DNA of 64,000 nucleotides from Algoriphagus winogradskyi (GCF_900182815.1 NZ_FXUA01000004.1:248001-312000); one strand, 5' to 3'; shown: positions 8,578 through 17,796, counted from the first letter of the stretch. Notes: generated from the sequence alone by a model not told the origin. A program made the numbers and translations.

Positions 8578-9630
8578 ATGAAGTCACTCAAAGCCCAACA
8601 TCACCGACTCTCGAGTTCAGAAGAAGAAATTCAAATTTTGGAAAGCAATATGCCTAGCTTTTCAGGAGATCGATTTGTTTCTGAACTTGAGAATTCAAAT
8701 TTATTTCCATTAAAACCTACCCAAATTGAAATCCTTCAAATTAATTTGGGAAAAATGTGTAACCAGGTTTGCAAACATTGTCACGTAGATGCAGGGCCTG
8801 ATCGAAAAGAAATTATGACTCGTGAGACGATGAATGAATGTCTAGAAGTCATAAGAAATCACCACATAAATACAATAGATCTGACAGGTGGTGCACCTGA
8901 AATGAATCCGGATTTCCGTTGGTTTGTAGAGCAAATACGAGCTATATCTTTAGAGATTACAATTATTGTCCGGTGTAACCTTACTATTATTCTGGCAAAT
9001 CCTAAGTACCATGATCTGCCCGAGTTTTTTAGAAAGCATAAACTGGAAGTAGCTTCGTCTTTGCCCTATTTCACTGCGATGAAGACAGATTCCCAGCGGG
9101 GAGATGGTGTTTTTGATAAATCCATCAAAGCGCTCAAATTGCTTAATGAACAGGGATATGGAGTAGAAGGGTCTGGTTTGATTTTGAATTTGGTCTATAA
9201 TCCATCTGGTGCTTTTATGCCAGCTGCTCAAAGTGGCTTGGAGGCTGAGTTCAAAAAGCGACTTTCTGATAAATTTGATATCACTTTCAATTCACTTTTC
9301 ACTATCACCAATCTTCCAATCAGTCGTTTTTTGGAGTATTTGCTTCGAAGCAATAATTATGAAGGATATATGGAAAAGCTGATAGAAAGCTATAATCCAG
9401 TTGCAGCAGCTGGAGTGATGTGTAGAACCACTATTTCTGTAGGTTGGGATGGCTATTTATATGATTGTGATTTTAATCAAATGCTTGAGCTAAAAGTAAC
9501 ATCAGAAGATTCCCGACACATAAGAGACTGGAATCAACAATCACTTACTGCTCGTGAAATAATCGTAAAAAATCACTGTTTTGGTTGCACGGCAGGTGCG
9601 GGGTCTAGTTGCGGAGGAACTACTGCTTAG
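8578..9630 (+). CDS. arsS: Arsenosugar biosynthesis radical SAM protein ArsS
   Basis: A 350-residue radical SAM enzyme. The cluster motif C61-N-Q-V-C65-K-H-C68 is followed by HVDAGPDRKE and DLTGGAPEMNP, all characteristic of ArsS. The C-terminal half (DUF3641-like) ends in a Cys-rich tail, HCFGCTAGAGSSCGG. ArsS is known to attach the adenosyl group of SAM to dimethylarsenic on the way to arsenosugars. No arsM methyltransferase lies nearby, so the methylated substrate would have to come from elsewhere. Some family members carry selenocysteine; here the tail has ordinary Cys codons. The glycosyltransferase start lies 2 bp after the stop. Confidence 0.9.
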   Translation: MKSLKAQHHRLSSSEEEIQILESNMPSFSGDRFVSELENSNLFPLKPTQIEILQINLGKMCNQVCKHCHVDAGPDRKEIMTRETMNECLEVIRNHHINTIDLTGGAPEMNPDFRWFVEQIRAISLEITIIVRCNLTIILANPKYHDLPEFFRKHKLEVASSLPYFTAMKTDSQRGDGVFDKSIKALKLLNEQGYGVEGSGLILNLVYNPSGAFMPAAQSGLEAEFKKRLSDKFDITFNSLFTITNLPISRFLEYLLRSNNYEGYMEKLIESYNPVAAAGVMCRTTISVGWDGYLYDCDFNQMLELKVTSEDSRHIRDWNQQSLTAREIIVKNHCFGCTAGAGSSCGGTTA

Positions 9631-9631
9631 G

Positions 9632-10225
9632 ATGAAAGACTGTATTATTATTTTTCAAAAAAATGCAGAGTTAGGCAAAGTTAAAACACGTCTTGCTCGT
9701 AGTATTGGGAATAAAGAAGCTTTCGATGCCTATCAGAGATTGGTGAACTACACTCATAAAGTAGCCTCAAAAAATCCAGCTCAGAAAATCCTTTTCTTTT
9801 CAAACTTCTTAGAGCAAGATCTTTCCAAGTATCCAGAGGGTTACAGATTTGAACTTCAGTCAGGAAATGATCTTGGTGAAAAAATGAAAAATGCCTTTGA
9901 TCAACTATTTAAAGAAAAATTTGATCGAATATTAATAATAGGTACAGATTGTGCAGAGCTAACTCCAGAATTGCTTTCTGAAGCTTTTGATATATTGGAT
10001 ACTCAGGAAGTGGTCATAGGGCCGGCACATGATGGAGGATATTACCTTATCGGGATGAAGCGATTTATTCCAGGCTTATTTGAAGGCATACCTTGGAGCA
10101 CTGCAGAAGTTTCATCTCTTTCTATGAATTATTTAGAGAGAAATTTTATCTCTTATTCAAAACTTCCAACACTATTTGATGTGGATTTTGAGGAAGACTG
10201 GGAGAGGTTTAAGGATAAAATTTAA
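9632..10225 (+). CDS. TIGR04282-type (DUF2064) glycosyltransferase
   Basis: A 197-residue GT-A-fold enzyme of the family found with ArsS. It has the nucleotide-binding N-terminus GKVKTRLA, the metal-site region GTDC (104-107) and HDGGYYLIG (133-141). I chose ATG 9632, directly after the arsS stop; a start at 9581 would overlap the arsS tail and prepend 17 unrelated residues. Inference from co-occurrence: it transfers a sugar or nucleotidyl group while an arsenosugar or related compound is built. Confidence 0.85.
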   Translation: MKDCIIIFQKNAELGKVKTRLARSIGNKEAFDAYQRLVNYTHKVASKNPAQKILFFSNFLEQDLSKYPEGYRFELQSGNDLGEKMKNAFDQLFKEKFDRILIIGTDCAELTPELLSEAFDILDTQEVVIGPAHDGGYYLIGMKRFIPGLFEGIPWSTAEVSSLSMNYLERNFISYSKLPTLFDVDFEEDWERFKDKI

Positions 10226-10333
10226 TTTACCTTTCCCTTGTAGTGAGTTAAATCAAAGGAGTCCAGCAATCTTTGTTCAGATTCTATTCGTTCAAAAGAG
10301 TTCATAGTCATACCAATAATTCTATCCATCAGT

Positions 10334-10957
10334 ATGTTATCAAAAACCCACAAGTCAGTTCGTTTTCTAGGAATATTCATTTTGCTTATAGCAGGTTTGT
10401 GTGTGGACGGCTTCAGCCAAACTAAAACGAATACCTATGATATTGTCCTTGCTGGATTTACAATTGGGACAATGAAAGCTGATAAAACTACTTCAGCCAC
10501 AGGAGAGGATTATCAAATCCACAGTAACGTAGAGTTTTGGTTTTTTGGTAAAATCCATGTAGAATTTCTCCAGAAGGCCCATTATGCTAATGGTCAATTA
10601 ATGAATGCAACTACTAATTCAGATTCTAATAGAGGTGATTTTTTAACCACTATATCATGGAATAAGGATCATTATGATGTGGATGCCAATTCCTATAAAT
10701 TCCATAATGAAGAGGCTATCAATCAGGTGATTAAAGGAAGTACTGCAAGACTGTATTTTCATGAGCCAAAACCTGGTGACGTGCTGATCTCTGAAAATTT
10801 TGGAATGCTGACTAAAGTGCGTGAAATAGAAAAAGGTGTTTATGAAATCGATGTAAATGGAAGTATGAATCGGTTTTATTACGAAGGAGGGGTGTTACAA
10901 AAAGTAGTACTGGAAAATAACATCAAGAATTATTCGATCAAAAGAAGAGTTGACTGA
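10334..10957 (+). CDS. DUF6134-like exported protein
   Basis: A 207-residue protein with a Sec signal peptide (hydrophobic segment about residues 10-28). The mature part is predicted beta-rich and resembles DUF6134 proteins (TYDIVLAGFTIGTM near the start, FYYEGGVLQKVVLEN near the end). Its function is unknown. It lies between the two cluster glycosyltransferases and overlaps the second by 8 nt, so it is probably part of this pathway, perhaps handling a lipid or sugar product in the periplasm. Confidence 0.7.
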   Translation: MLSKTHKSVRFLGIFILLIAGLCVDGFSQTKTNTYDIVLAGFTIGTMKADKTTSATGEDYQIHSNVEFWFFGKIHVEFLQKAHYANGQLMNATTNSDSNRGDFLTTISWNKDHYDVDANSYKFHNEEAINQVIKGSTARLYFHEPKPGDVLISENFGMLTKVREIEKGVYEIDVNGSMNRFYYEGGVLQKVVLENNIKNYSIKRRVD

Positions 10958-11657
10958 AACAAATAGGATTTCTGTAATTATTCCCTGTTTAAACGAAGCA
11001 ACAAATCTAACCGAATTGCTTCCCATTCTAACTAATGAAGGCAAGGGAAGACTATTAGAAATAATAGTTTCAGATGGAGGGTCAGAAGATAAATCTGTGG
11101 CAATTGCTAAGTTAAATGGTGCGACCATAGTTCATTCGCCTATCTGCTGTAGAGCTACGCAATTAAATTTAGGAGCCAAAAAAGCCAAAGGTGATATTTT
11201 ATATTTTCTTCATGCCGATACTAGGCCTATAGAGGGTTTTGCGGAGGTAATTCACAGTAGTTTAGGTGAAGGAAAACGCGTGGGTTGTTTTCGTTATAGA
11301 TTTGATAATGAAACTAAACTCTTGCAAGTCAATTCCTGGTTTACCAAATTCAACAGTATTTTATCTGGCGGTGGAGATCAATCGTTATTTATTGAAAAAA
11401 CATTTTTTAATGAATTGAATGGTTTTGATGAATCATTCCATATTATGGAAGACTTTGAGCTCGTCCGTCGGATCCGTCAAAAATCTGATTTTCATGTTCT
11501 TCCGTACACGATGACAGTTTCTGCCCGCAAATACAGGGAAAATGGTTGGCTAAAAGTACAGCTTGCTAATTTTACTGCTTTCTCTCTTTTTTTGTTAAAA
11601 GTTAAGCCAGCTTCAATCAAAAGTTTATATTTAAAATTTTTAAGCCGTAAAAATTAA
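10950..11657 (+). CDS. TIGR04283-type family 2 glycosyltransferase
   Basis: A 235-residue GT-A glycosyltransferase. It has the opening VIIPCLNEATNL, SDGGSED (41-47) for nucleotide binding, and FLHADTRP (about 86-93) containing the DxD-like metal motif. The family is typical of ArsS neighbourhoods. The start is TTG at 10950, since no in-frame ATG lies near; AGAAGAG just upstream may act as ribosome site. It overlaps the DUF6134 gene by 8 nt, so translation is probably coupled. A C-terminal hydrophobic stretch may hold it at the membrane. Confidence 0.82.
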   Translation: MTETNRISVIIPCLNEATNLTELLPILTNEGKGRLLEIIVSDGGSEDKSVAIAKLNGATIVHSPICCRATQLNLGAKKAKGDILYFLHADTRPIEGFAEVIHSSLGEGKRVGCFRYRFDNETKLLQVNSWFTKFNSILSGGGDQSLFIEKTFFNELNGFDESFHIMEDFELVRRIRQKSDFHVLPYTMTVSARKYRENGWLKVQLANFTAFSLFLLKVKPASIKSLYLKFLSRKN

Positions 11658-11676
11658 TAAGTATAACAGTAGTTGA

Positions 11677-12738
11677 ATGAATCAAGCGACAATTAATGGA
11701 ATCCAGCAAGTAGGGATAGGTGTAAAAGATGCGAATCAAGCATGGGCATGGTATAGAAAGGCTTTTAAGATGGATGTACCAATCTTCCAAGATAGTGCTG
11801 AAGCCAAATTAATGACTCGCTACACCTCAGGGAAGGTAGAAAGTAGGCATGCTATTTTGGCGCTAAATATGCAAGGTGGCGGAGGTTTTGAGATTTGGCA
11901 ATATACCTCAAAAGAACCTTTGGTACCTGAAAATGAACTTACATGGAAGGATTTAGGAATATTGGCAGTGAAAATGCGTTGTCACGATATCCATAAAACT
12001 CATGCCCATCTCACTAGCGTAGGAGCCGAAATGCTCGGCGAGCCGGTTAAAAATCCACTGGGAGTTTGGCATTTTTTCGTTAAAGATCCTTACGGAAATA
12101 TGTTTGAGTTGATAGAAAACGGCTCATGGTTCAGCAAGAATAAAGATCTTACCGGAGGAGTTTTAGGTGTGGTGATCGGAGTGTCATCTATTGATTCATC
12201 TTTGCCCACCTATCAGAAGCACTTGATGCAAACTGAAATTCTTTGTGATAAAACCGGTGTGTGGGAAGACTTTGCTCAAGTAGGAGAAGCAACTACGACT
12301 TACAGGAGAGTTATCCTACAAGGCTCTTCAGTGATGACAGGAGCATTTGGAAAACTATTCTGTCAAACTCAAATCGAATTGATAGAGACCGAAGGTCAGC
12401 CTAGAAATAAAGCGTTCGAAAACAGAAACTGGGGAGACCTGGGTTTTATCCATTTGTGCTTTGATGTAAATGGCATGGGTGCTATCAAAGAAAAACTTGC
12501 TAAAGATGGAATAGAACTTACTGTAGATAGTGGAAATGAATTTGACATGGGGAAAGCAGCCGGAAGATTCTCGTATTTGGAAGATCCAGATGGGACTTGG
12601 ATAGAAATGGTGGAAACATACAAAGTACCAATCATGGAGAAGCTTGGCTGGTATCTACACTTAAACAAACGTGATAATACTAAGAACCTTCCAAATTTTA
12701 TCGTAAAACTGCTTTCTCTAAATCGGGTAAAAGCATAA
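11677..12738 (+). CDS. Double VOC (glyoxalase/dioxygenase superfamily) protein
   Basis: A 353-residue protein with two tandem vicinal-oxygen-chelate halves (about 8-150 and 158-315). Each half ends in a metal-ligand-like segment: DPYGNMFELIENG in the first, DPDGTWIEMVETY in the second. The layout resembles extradiol dioxygenases or hydroxyphenylpyruvate dioxygenase-like enzymes, but neither family can be assigned. It starts 19 bp after the glycosyltransferase, so read-through from the arsenosugar-type operon is possible. It converges on gap with a 6-bp gap. Confidence 0.78.
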   Translation: MNQATINGIQQVGIGVKDANQAWAWYRKAFKMDVPIFQDSAEAKLMTRYTSGKVESRHAILALNMQGGGGFEIWQYTSKEPLVPENELTWKDLGILAVKMRCHDIHKTHAHLTSVGAEMLGEPVKNPLGVWHFFVKDPYGNMFELIENGSWFSKNKDLTGGVLGVVIGVSSIDSSLPTYQKHLMQTEILCDKTGVWEDFAQVGEATTTYRRVILQGSSVMTGAFGKLFCQTQIELIETEGQPRNKAFENRNWGDLGFIHLCFDVNGMGAIKEKLAKDGIELTVDSGNEFDMGKAAGRFSYLEDPDGTWIEMVETYKVPIMEKLGWYLHLNKRDNTKNLPNFIVKLLSLNRVKA

Positions 12739-12744
12739 CATCTT

Positions 12745-13755
12745 TCAATTTCCAGATAGTAAGCGGGCTAGGTCAACCAATCTGTTGGCGTAGCCCGCTT
12801 CATTATCATACCATCCTACTAATTTCACCATTTTTCCTTTGGCTGACGTCAAGGCAGCATCAATAATACAGGAATGCGGGTTCCCAATGATATCTATAGA
12901 TACAATAGGTGAATCTTCAACCTCTAGGAGTCCTTTTAAATATCCTTTGCTCGCTTCTCTAAAGGCTGTGTTTATTTGATCTTCTGTTACCTCTTCTTTC
13001 AATTCCACTATCATATCAGTCAATGAACCGTCCGGAACGGGAACTCTCATTGCAGATGCTTCGATCTTTCCAGAAAGCTGAGGTAATATCTCATCCAAAG
13101 CATTTCCCGCATTAGTTGTCGTAGGGATAATGGAATAGGCAGCAGCTCTAGCTCTTCTCAGATCACGATGTGGTGCATCATGTAGGTTTTGATCATTGGT
13201 ATACGAATGTACAGTAGATGCAAAACCTTTGACTACACCAAAATTATCATCGAGTACTTTCACCATTGGAGCCAGGCAGTTTGTGGTACAAGAAGCATTT
13301 GAAACAATTCTTTCATCACCTGTCAAAATAGAATCATTTACCCCCAATACAACCATCTTGATGGTAGGGTCCAATGAAGGAGCGGAAATAATTACTTTTT
13401 TCGCCCCTGCGATTAGATGCTTTTCTGCACCAGACCGCGCCGTAAATCTTCCTGTACATTCTACAACTAGGTCAATATCCAAACTTTCCCAAGGTAGTTT
13501 TTCAGGATCAGCTATTCCAAAAAGTTGAATTTCTTGTTCATTAACTTTTAGGATTGAGTCCTGTAATTCAATTTTACTTGAAGATTTTCCATGTATGGAA
13601 TCATATTTTAGTAGATGCGCAATGGCTGTTTGATCGGCCAAATCATTAATTGCAACCAATTTGAACCCACTTCTTTCTAAGATAAGTTTGGCTGTATACC
13701 TGCCGATTCTTCCAAAACCGTTAATAGCTATTCTGATATCCTTGGTTACTTTCAT
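12745..13755 (-). CDS. gap: Type I glyceraldehyde-3-phosphate dehydrogenase
   Basis: A 336-residue tetrameric glycolytic/gluconeogenic enzyme interconverting glyceraldehyde-3-phosphate and 1,3-bisphosphoglycerate with NAD. It has the Rossmann motif NGFGRIGR (12-19), Asp38 in AINDLAD (NAD preference), catalytic Cys156 in SNASCTTNC, and the C-terminal WYDNEAGY. Length is normal. It is monocistronic and divergent from the tRNA-Glu genes. Paralogues elsewhere in the genome cannot be excluded. Confidence 0.95.
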   Translation of the reverse strand: MKVTKDIRIAINGFGRIGRYTAKLILERSGFKLVAINDLADQTAIAHLLKYDSIHGKSSSKIELQDSILKVNEQEIQLFGIADPEKLPWESLDIDLVVECTGRFTARSGAEKHLIAGAKKVIISAPSLDPTIKMVVLGVNDSILTGDERIVSNASCTTNCLAPMVKVLDDNFGVVKGFASTVHSYTNDQNLHDAPHRDLRRARAAAYSIIPTTTNAGNALDEILPQLSGKIEASAMRVPVPDGSLTDMIVELKEEVTEDQINTAFREASKGYLKGLLEVEDSPIVSIDIIGNPHSCIIDAALTSAKGKMVKLVGWYDNEAGYANRLVDLARLLSGN

Positions 13756-13874
13756 TGCTTGTAGTATGATTGGAGCTCAAAAATAGGAAAATCAACAGCA
13801 AACCCTTCAAAGAAAATTTTATTCCTTTGAACTCAGGTTTTTAGCACAAATCAGAAGAAATTTTTGAAGCCAAA

Positions 13875-13905
13875 TTGTTTTTAAAAACTTAACCTTCTAT
13901 ATTTG
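13875..13905 (+). promoter_or_regulatory. Bacteroidota-type promoter of the tRNA-Glu pair
   Basis: A TTG at 13875-13877 and TATATTTG at 13898-13905 (TAnnTTTG) are separated by 20 nt, matching the primary sigma consensus of this phylum. The first tRNA begins 40 bp downstream. Confidence 0.75.
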
Positions 13906-13945
13906 CACAACCATTCAGAAAAGCACGTTTTCGAAGGGTATTAAT

Positions 13946-14017
13946 GGTCGGTTCGTCTAGGGGTTAGGACACGTCCCTTTCACGGATGAAACACGGGTTC
14001 GATTCCCGTACCGACTA
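13946..14017 (+). tRNA. tRNA-Glu (anticodon UUC), copy 1
   Basis: A 72-nt cloverleaf. Acceptor arm GGTCGGT pairs with ACCGACT, discriminator is A, the anticodon stem is CGTCC/GGATG around loop CTTTCAC with anticodon TTC, and the T-arm is ACGGGTTCGATTCCCGT. The 3' CCA is not encoded (CAT follows), so it must be added after transcription. Confidence 0.97.
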
Positions 14018-14064
14018 CATTGTCGCCTGAATTTCAGGAAGTTGTGATATTTTTATTGAAGTAT

Positions 14065-14136
14065 GGTCGGTTCGTCTAGGGGTTAGGACACGTCCCTTTC
14101 ACGGATGAAACACGGGTTCGATTCCCGTACCGACTA
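14065..14136 (+). tRNA. tRNA-Glu (anticodon UUC), copy 2
   Basis: Identical over all 72 nt to the copy 47 bp upstream, with the same arms and TTC anticodon. Here the three bases after the discriminator A are CCA (14137-14139), so the end is encoded. It is probably cotranscribed with copy 1 and ended by the hairpin at 14211-14239. Confidence 0.97.
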
Positions 14137-14210
14137 CCAAGACCTAAGAGCTTTATAGCAGCTTAGTCTTATCTTATTTTTGTTTTATGGTTGTTAGTGG
14201 TTAAAGTGAA

Positions 14211-14239
14211 CAAAATCCCGATCTCTGGTCGGGATTTTG
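14211..14239 (+). terminator. Intrinsic terminator after the tRNA genes
   Basis: A perfect 11-bp stem CAAAATCCCGA / TCGGGATTTTG with a 7-nt loop, followed by TTTTATT. Confidence 0.88.
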
Positions 14240-14320
14240 TTTTATTAGCCTTTTTGATTAATGGCTTAAAAGCCATTTTTAATTTTATTACTTTCAAGAA
14301 TGGAATAATAAAATTAACCT

Positions 14321-17300
14321 ATGTCTCAACCCAAAATTAAACTTCACTACGCCAAAATACTATTGGCTGCAGCCATCCCAGTATTAATTTCTTGTAGTAA
14401 AACTGAAGAAGTTGATCTGCGGGAACGCACGTTGACTAAAGAAGAAATTGCGCCAATGGTACAAGCAGCCGAAGGTGGAATTAACGCTACATTAAGCCCA
14501 GGATTAAAGCTATCCCTTTGGGCTGTGGACTCACTTGTCTACGATCCTATTTCCATTCAGGTAACAGATGATGGAAATCTGTATTATACCCGAACCAATC
14601 GACAGAAAAATTCTGAGTTTGATATTAGAGGTCATCAAGAATGGGAAATTGAGTCAATCAGCCTTCAAACTATTGAAGATAAAAGGGCCTTTCTCCAGAA
14701 GACGCTGTCGCCAGAAATGTCTGACAAGAACACTTGGCTAGCTGATGTGAACGGTGATGGATCGCATGATTGGCGGGATATGACAGTAGAAAGAGAGGAA
14801 CTTTTTAGGCTGGAAGACAAAGACGGGGATGGCTTAGCTGATTATTCGCAAATTATGGTACAGGATTTCAGTGATGTTACAAATGATGTCGCTGGTGCAT
14901 TGCTAAAATTGGACGATAATCTATTTGTAGGAGTAGGACCGGATTTATGGAAACTCAGTGATAAGAATGGTGATGGAATCATGGATGAGAAAGTTTCTAT
15001 TTCACATGGCTATGGTATCCACGTCGGATTTGGTGGTCATGGTATGTCAGGACTAGAAGTTGGCCCAGATGGTAGAATTTATTGGGGGATTGGAGATATC
15101 GGATTCAATGGTGTTGGTCCTGATGGTACCGAATGGAAGTATCCCAATAGAGGAGTAGTGGCCAGATCAAATCCGGATGGAAGTGATTTTGAGGTTTTCG
15201 CAATGGGGGTAAGAAATACCCATGAATTTACTTTTGATGCATATAACAACCTGATTTCAGTTGATAATGATGGAGATCATCCTGGAGAAAGTGAGCGATT
15301 AGTTTATCTGGTGAACGGTTCAGATACGGGCTGGAGAACTAACTGGCAATTCGGAAAATACCGTGATCCAGATAACAATACTTATAAAGTATGGATGGAT
15401 GAGAAGCTTTATATCCCAAGACATGAAGGACAGGCTGCCTATATAACTCCACCAATCCAGAATTATATCAATGGCCCGACAGGAATGGTATTTAATCCTG
15501 GAACAGCTCTGGCTGAAAAGTGGAAGAACACCTTCTTTGTGGCTTCGTTTGTTGGTAATCCTACCCGCTCTGGTATTCATGCTTTTAAACTTGAGCCTGA
15601 TGGGGCTTCATTCAAAATGTCTCAAACAGAGAATATCATGTCTGGAGTGCTGGCAACTGGGCTAGACTTTGGACCTGATGGATCTTTATATTTCGCTGAT
15701 TGGATTGAAGGTTGGAATACCAAAAATTACGGTCGTATATGGAAAATTGAAGACGAAGCAGGCGCGAATTGGGAAGCTAGAAAAATCACCGCTCAGGTAA
15801 TGAAAACTGATTTCAAAACACTTACCGATGATGCTCTTTTTGGGTATCTAAGTGATGAGGATATGAGAATCAGGAGAAAAGCTCAATTTGAATTAGCCAA
15901 AAGAGGTGATAAAGGAATGGCTGCTTTCAAGAAGGCGATTGCTCAGAAATCGAATCAGTTTGCAAGAATCCATGGTATCGTTGGTATTAGTCAACTGGCT
16001 AGAATGGAGAAAATGGATTATGCAGATGCTCTGATCCCTCTTTTAAAGGACCAGGATGCTGAGATTCGTGCACAAGCTGCTAAGTGGCTAGGAGATATAA
16101 AATATGCTAAATCTGGTGATGTTCTTTTGCCTTTATTGACGGATCCCGAAATCAGAGTAAGATTTTTTGCTTCTGAAGCTTTAGGAAGAATAGCTTATGA
16201 ACCGGCTATTAAAGGCTTGATCGGAGTATTGGAAGCCAATAATGATGAAGATGCATTTCTACGGCATGCTGCAAGTTTAGCTTTGGCACGAATCAATAAG
16301 AAGGAGCCTATTCTCGCTCTTGCATCACACCCTTCTGATGCAGTTCGTCTAGGTGCTGTTTTAGCACTACGTAGGATGGCTGATCCAGGGATTGCAACCT
16401 TCTTAGATGATAATAATGAATATATCGTCACTGAAGCTGCTAGAGCAATCAACGATGATTTTTCTATTGAAGGTGCTTTACCAGCCTTGGGAGATTTGTT
16501 AGTGACTACCAAGTTCGAAAACGAGCCGCTAATAAGAAGAGCAATAAGTGCTAACCTGAGAGTAGGTACCCAGAGAACTTTGGACAATCTGAAAGCCTAC
16601 ATTGCTATGCCAAAAGTTAGCCCTATTCTAAAAGCTGAGGCTATTGCCGCCTTGGGTACTTGGGCTAAGCCATCGGTGCTTGATCGGGTAGATGGAAGAA
16701 ATAGAGGTGAAGTGGAAAGAGATCTAGCCCCAATACAATCTTCAGTGAAAGAAACACTTATTGGTGCTTTGAATGATAAAAATGAAGACATCAGAGTTGC
16801 TAGTGTAAAAGCAATTGGAAAATTGAAGATTGCTGATGCAGAACCTAAACTAGTTGCCCTGCTAAGAAATGATCAATCCGAAAATGTTCGTGTCGCGGCA
16901 ATTCTTGCACTTTCTGTTGCCAACCCAAGTTCAATATCTACACCAATAGAGATTGCAATGAAAGATAATTCCAGAGCTGTCCGTGTGGTTGGATTAGATT
17001 TATTAACCAAGACAGATATTTCTCAAGATCTAATGGTAAGCTTGCTCCAAGATGTAATTCAAAATAGAACTACTGCTGAAAAGCAAGCTGCTTTGTTAAG
17101 TTTAGGAAATCTAGAAAACTCGGCTGAACTCCCACTTTGGACTACACTTTTGGATGATTTATCAAAAAATAAGTTGCCAAGTGAAGTGATGATAGAGTTA
17201 GAGGAAGCAATAGAAGAAACAGGTTCGGCTGATTTGAAAACTAAATACCAGAAGATCCAAGAAGAAAGGACTGGCGGTGACCTAGTTGCTTTATACAGCG

Positions 17301-17740
17301 GGGCATTGGATGGCGGAAGTGTGCGTGCCGGCAGAAATATTTTTTTCCAAAATCAAACTGCTCAATGCATCCGCTGCCATGGATATGATGATATGGGTGG
17401 CGTAGCTGGTCCCCACTTGAACGGGGTCGCAAATCGTGCTACCAAGACTGAATTGCTGGAAGCATTGATCGATCCAAGTAAGCGTCTGGCTCCGGGCTAT
17501 GGTTTTGTCCAACTAGAGTTGAAAGACGGTACTGTAGTTAATGGTACTTTGATGGAAGAAAAAGAAAATGGATTACTCATAAAGGTAGGAGCTAAGCCAG
17601 ATACTTTAATATTGAATAGCAGTATTGCCGAGCGAATAAATTCTCCTTCAAGTATGCCTGACATGAAAGGTTTGCTGTCTAAAAGGGAAATTAGAGATTT
17701 AGTGAGTTTCTTAAGTACCTTAACTAAAGAATGGGAATAA
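14321..17740 (+). CDS. Large lipoprotein: membrane-bound dehydrogenase-type propeller, HEAT repeats and cytochrome c
   Basis: A 1139-residue exported protein with a lipobox Cys at residue 25. An N-terminal beta-propeller of the PVC-type membrane-bound dehydrogenase/DUF7133 kind covers about 50-500 and contains Asp-rich calcium-like loops (DVNGDGSHDW, DKDGDGLADY, DKNGDGIMDE). HEAT-like alpha repeats cover about 510-960. A C-terminal cytochrome c domain has C1016-x-x-C-H1020 and the later Met-containing segment SSMPDMKGLLS. Such proteins are thought to oxidise sugars or alcohols and pass electrons to the respiratory chain; the substrate here is unknown. It is monocistronic, with a terminator at 17769. 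Confidence 0.85.
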   Translation: MSQPKIKLHYAKILLAAAIPVLISCSKTEEVDLRERTLTKEEIAPMVQAAEGGINATLSPGLKLSLWAVDSLVYDPISIQVTDDGNLYYTRTNRQKNSEFDIRGHQEWEIESISLQTIEDKRAFLQKTLSPEMSDKNTWLADVNGDGSHDWRDMTVEREELFRLEDKDGDGLADYSQIMVQDFSDVTNDVAGALLKLDDNLFVGVGPDLWKLSDKNGDGIMDEKVSISHGYGIHVGFGGHGMSGLEVGPDGRIYWGIGDIGFNGVGPDGTEWKYPNRGVVARSNPDGSDFEVFAMGVRNTHEFTFDAYNNLISVDNDGDHPGESERLVYLVNGSDTGWRTNWQFGKYRDPDNNTYKVWMDEKLYIPRHEGQAAYITPPIQNYINGPTGMVFNPGTALAEKWKNTFFVASFVGNPTRSGIHAFKLEPDGASFKMSQTENIMSGVLATGLDFGPDGSLYFADWIEGWNTKNYGRIWKIEDEAGANWEARKITAQVMKTDFKTLTDDALFGYLSDEDMRIRRKAQFELAKRGDKGMAAFKKAIAQKSNQFARIHGIVGISQLARMEKMDYADALIPLLKDQDAEIRAQAAKWLGDIKYAKSGDVLLPLLTDPEIRVRFFASEALGRIAYEPAIKGLIGVLEANNDEDAFLRHAASLALARINKKEPILALASHPSDAVRLGAVLALRRMADPGIATFLDDNNEYIVTEAARAINDDFSIEGALPALGDLLVTTKFENEPLIRRAISANLRVGTQRTLDNLKAYIAMPKVSPILKAEAIAALGTWAKPSVLDRVDGRNRGEVERDLAPIQSSVKETLIGALNDKNEDIRVASVKAIGKLKIADAEPKLVALLRNDQSENVRVAAILALSVANPSSISTPIEIAMKDNSRAVRVVGLDLLTKTDISQDLMVSLLQDVIQNRTTAEKQAALLSLGNLENSAELPLWTTLLDDLSKNKLPSEVMIELEEAIEETGSADLKTKYQKIQEERTGGDLVALYSGALDGGSVRAGRNIFFQNQTAQCIRCHGYDDMGGVAGPHLNGVANRATKTELLEALIDPSKRLAPGYGFVQLELKDGTVVNGTLMEEKENGLLIKVGAKPDTLILNSSIAERINSPSSMPDMKGLLSKREIRDLVSFLSTLTKEWE

Positions 17741-17768
17741 GAAACCTTCCTATTATTAAACTACCATT

Positions 17769-17796
17769 AGGGATCACCACATGTGTGGGGATCCCT
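17769..17796 (+). terminator. Intrinsic terminator of the large cytochrome gene
   Basis: A 13-bp stem with one A-G mismatch (17769-17781 with 17784-17796), followed by TTTTATTTTATT. Confidence 0.85.

Noticed and set aside
9581-9631. Longer start for the TIGR04282 glycosyltransferase
   Set aside because: It would overlap the arsS tail and prepend 17 residues unlike the family; the ATG at 9632 fits.
16195-16587. A 130-residue minus-strand open frame inside the large cytochrome gene
   Set aside because: Composition mirrors the HEAT repeats on the other strand; no homology.
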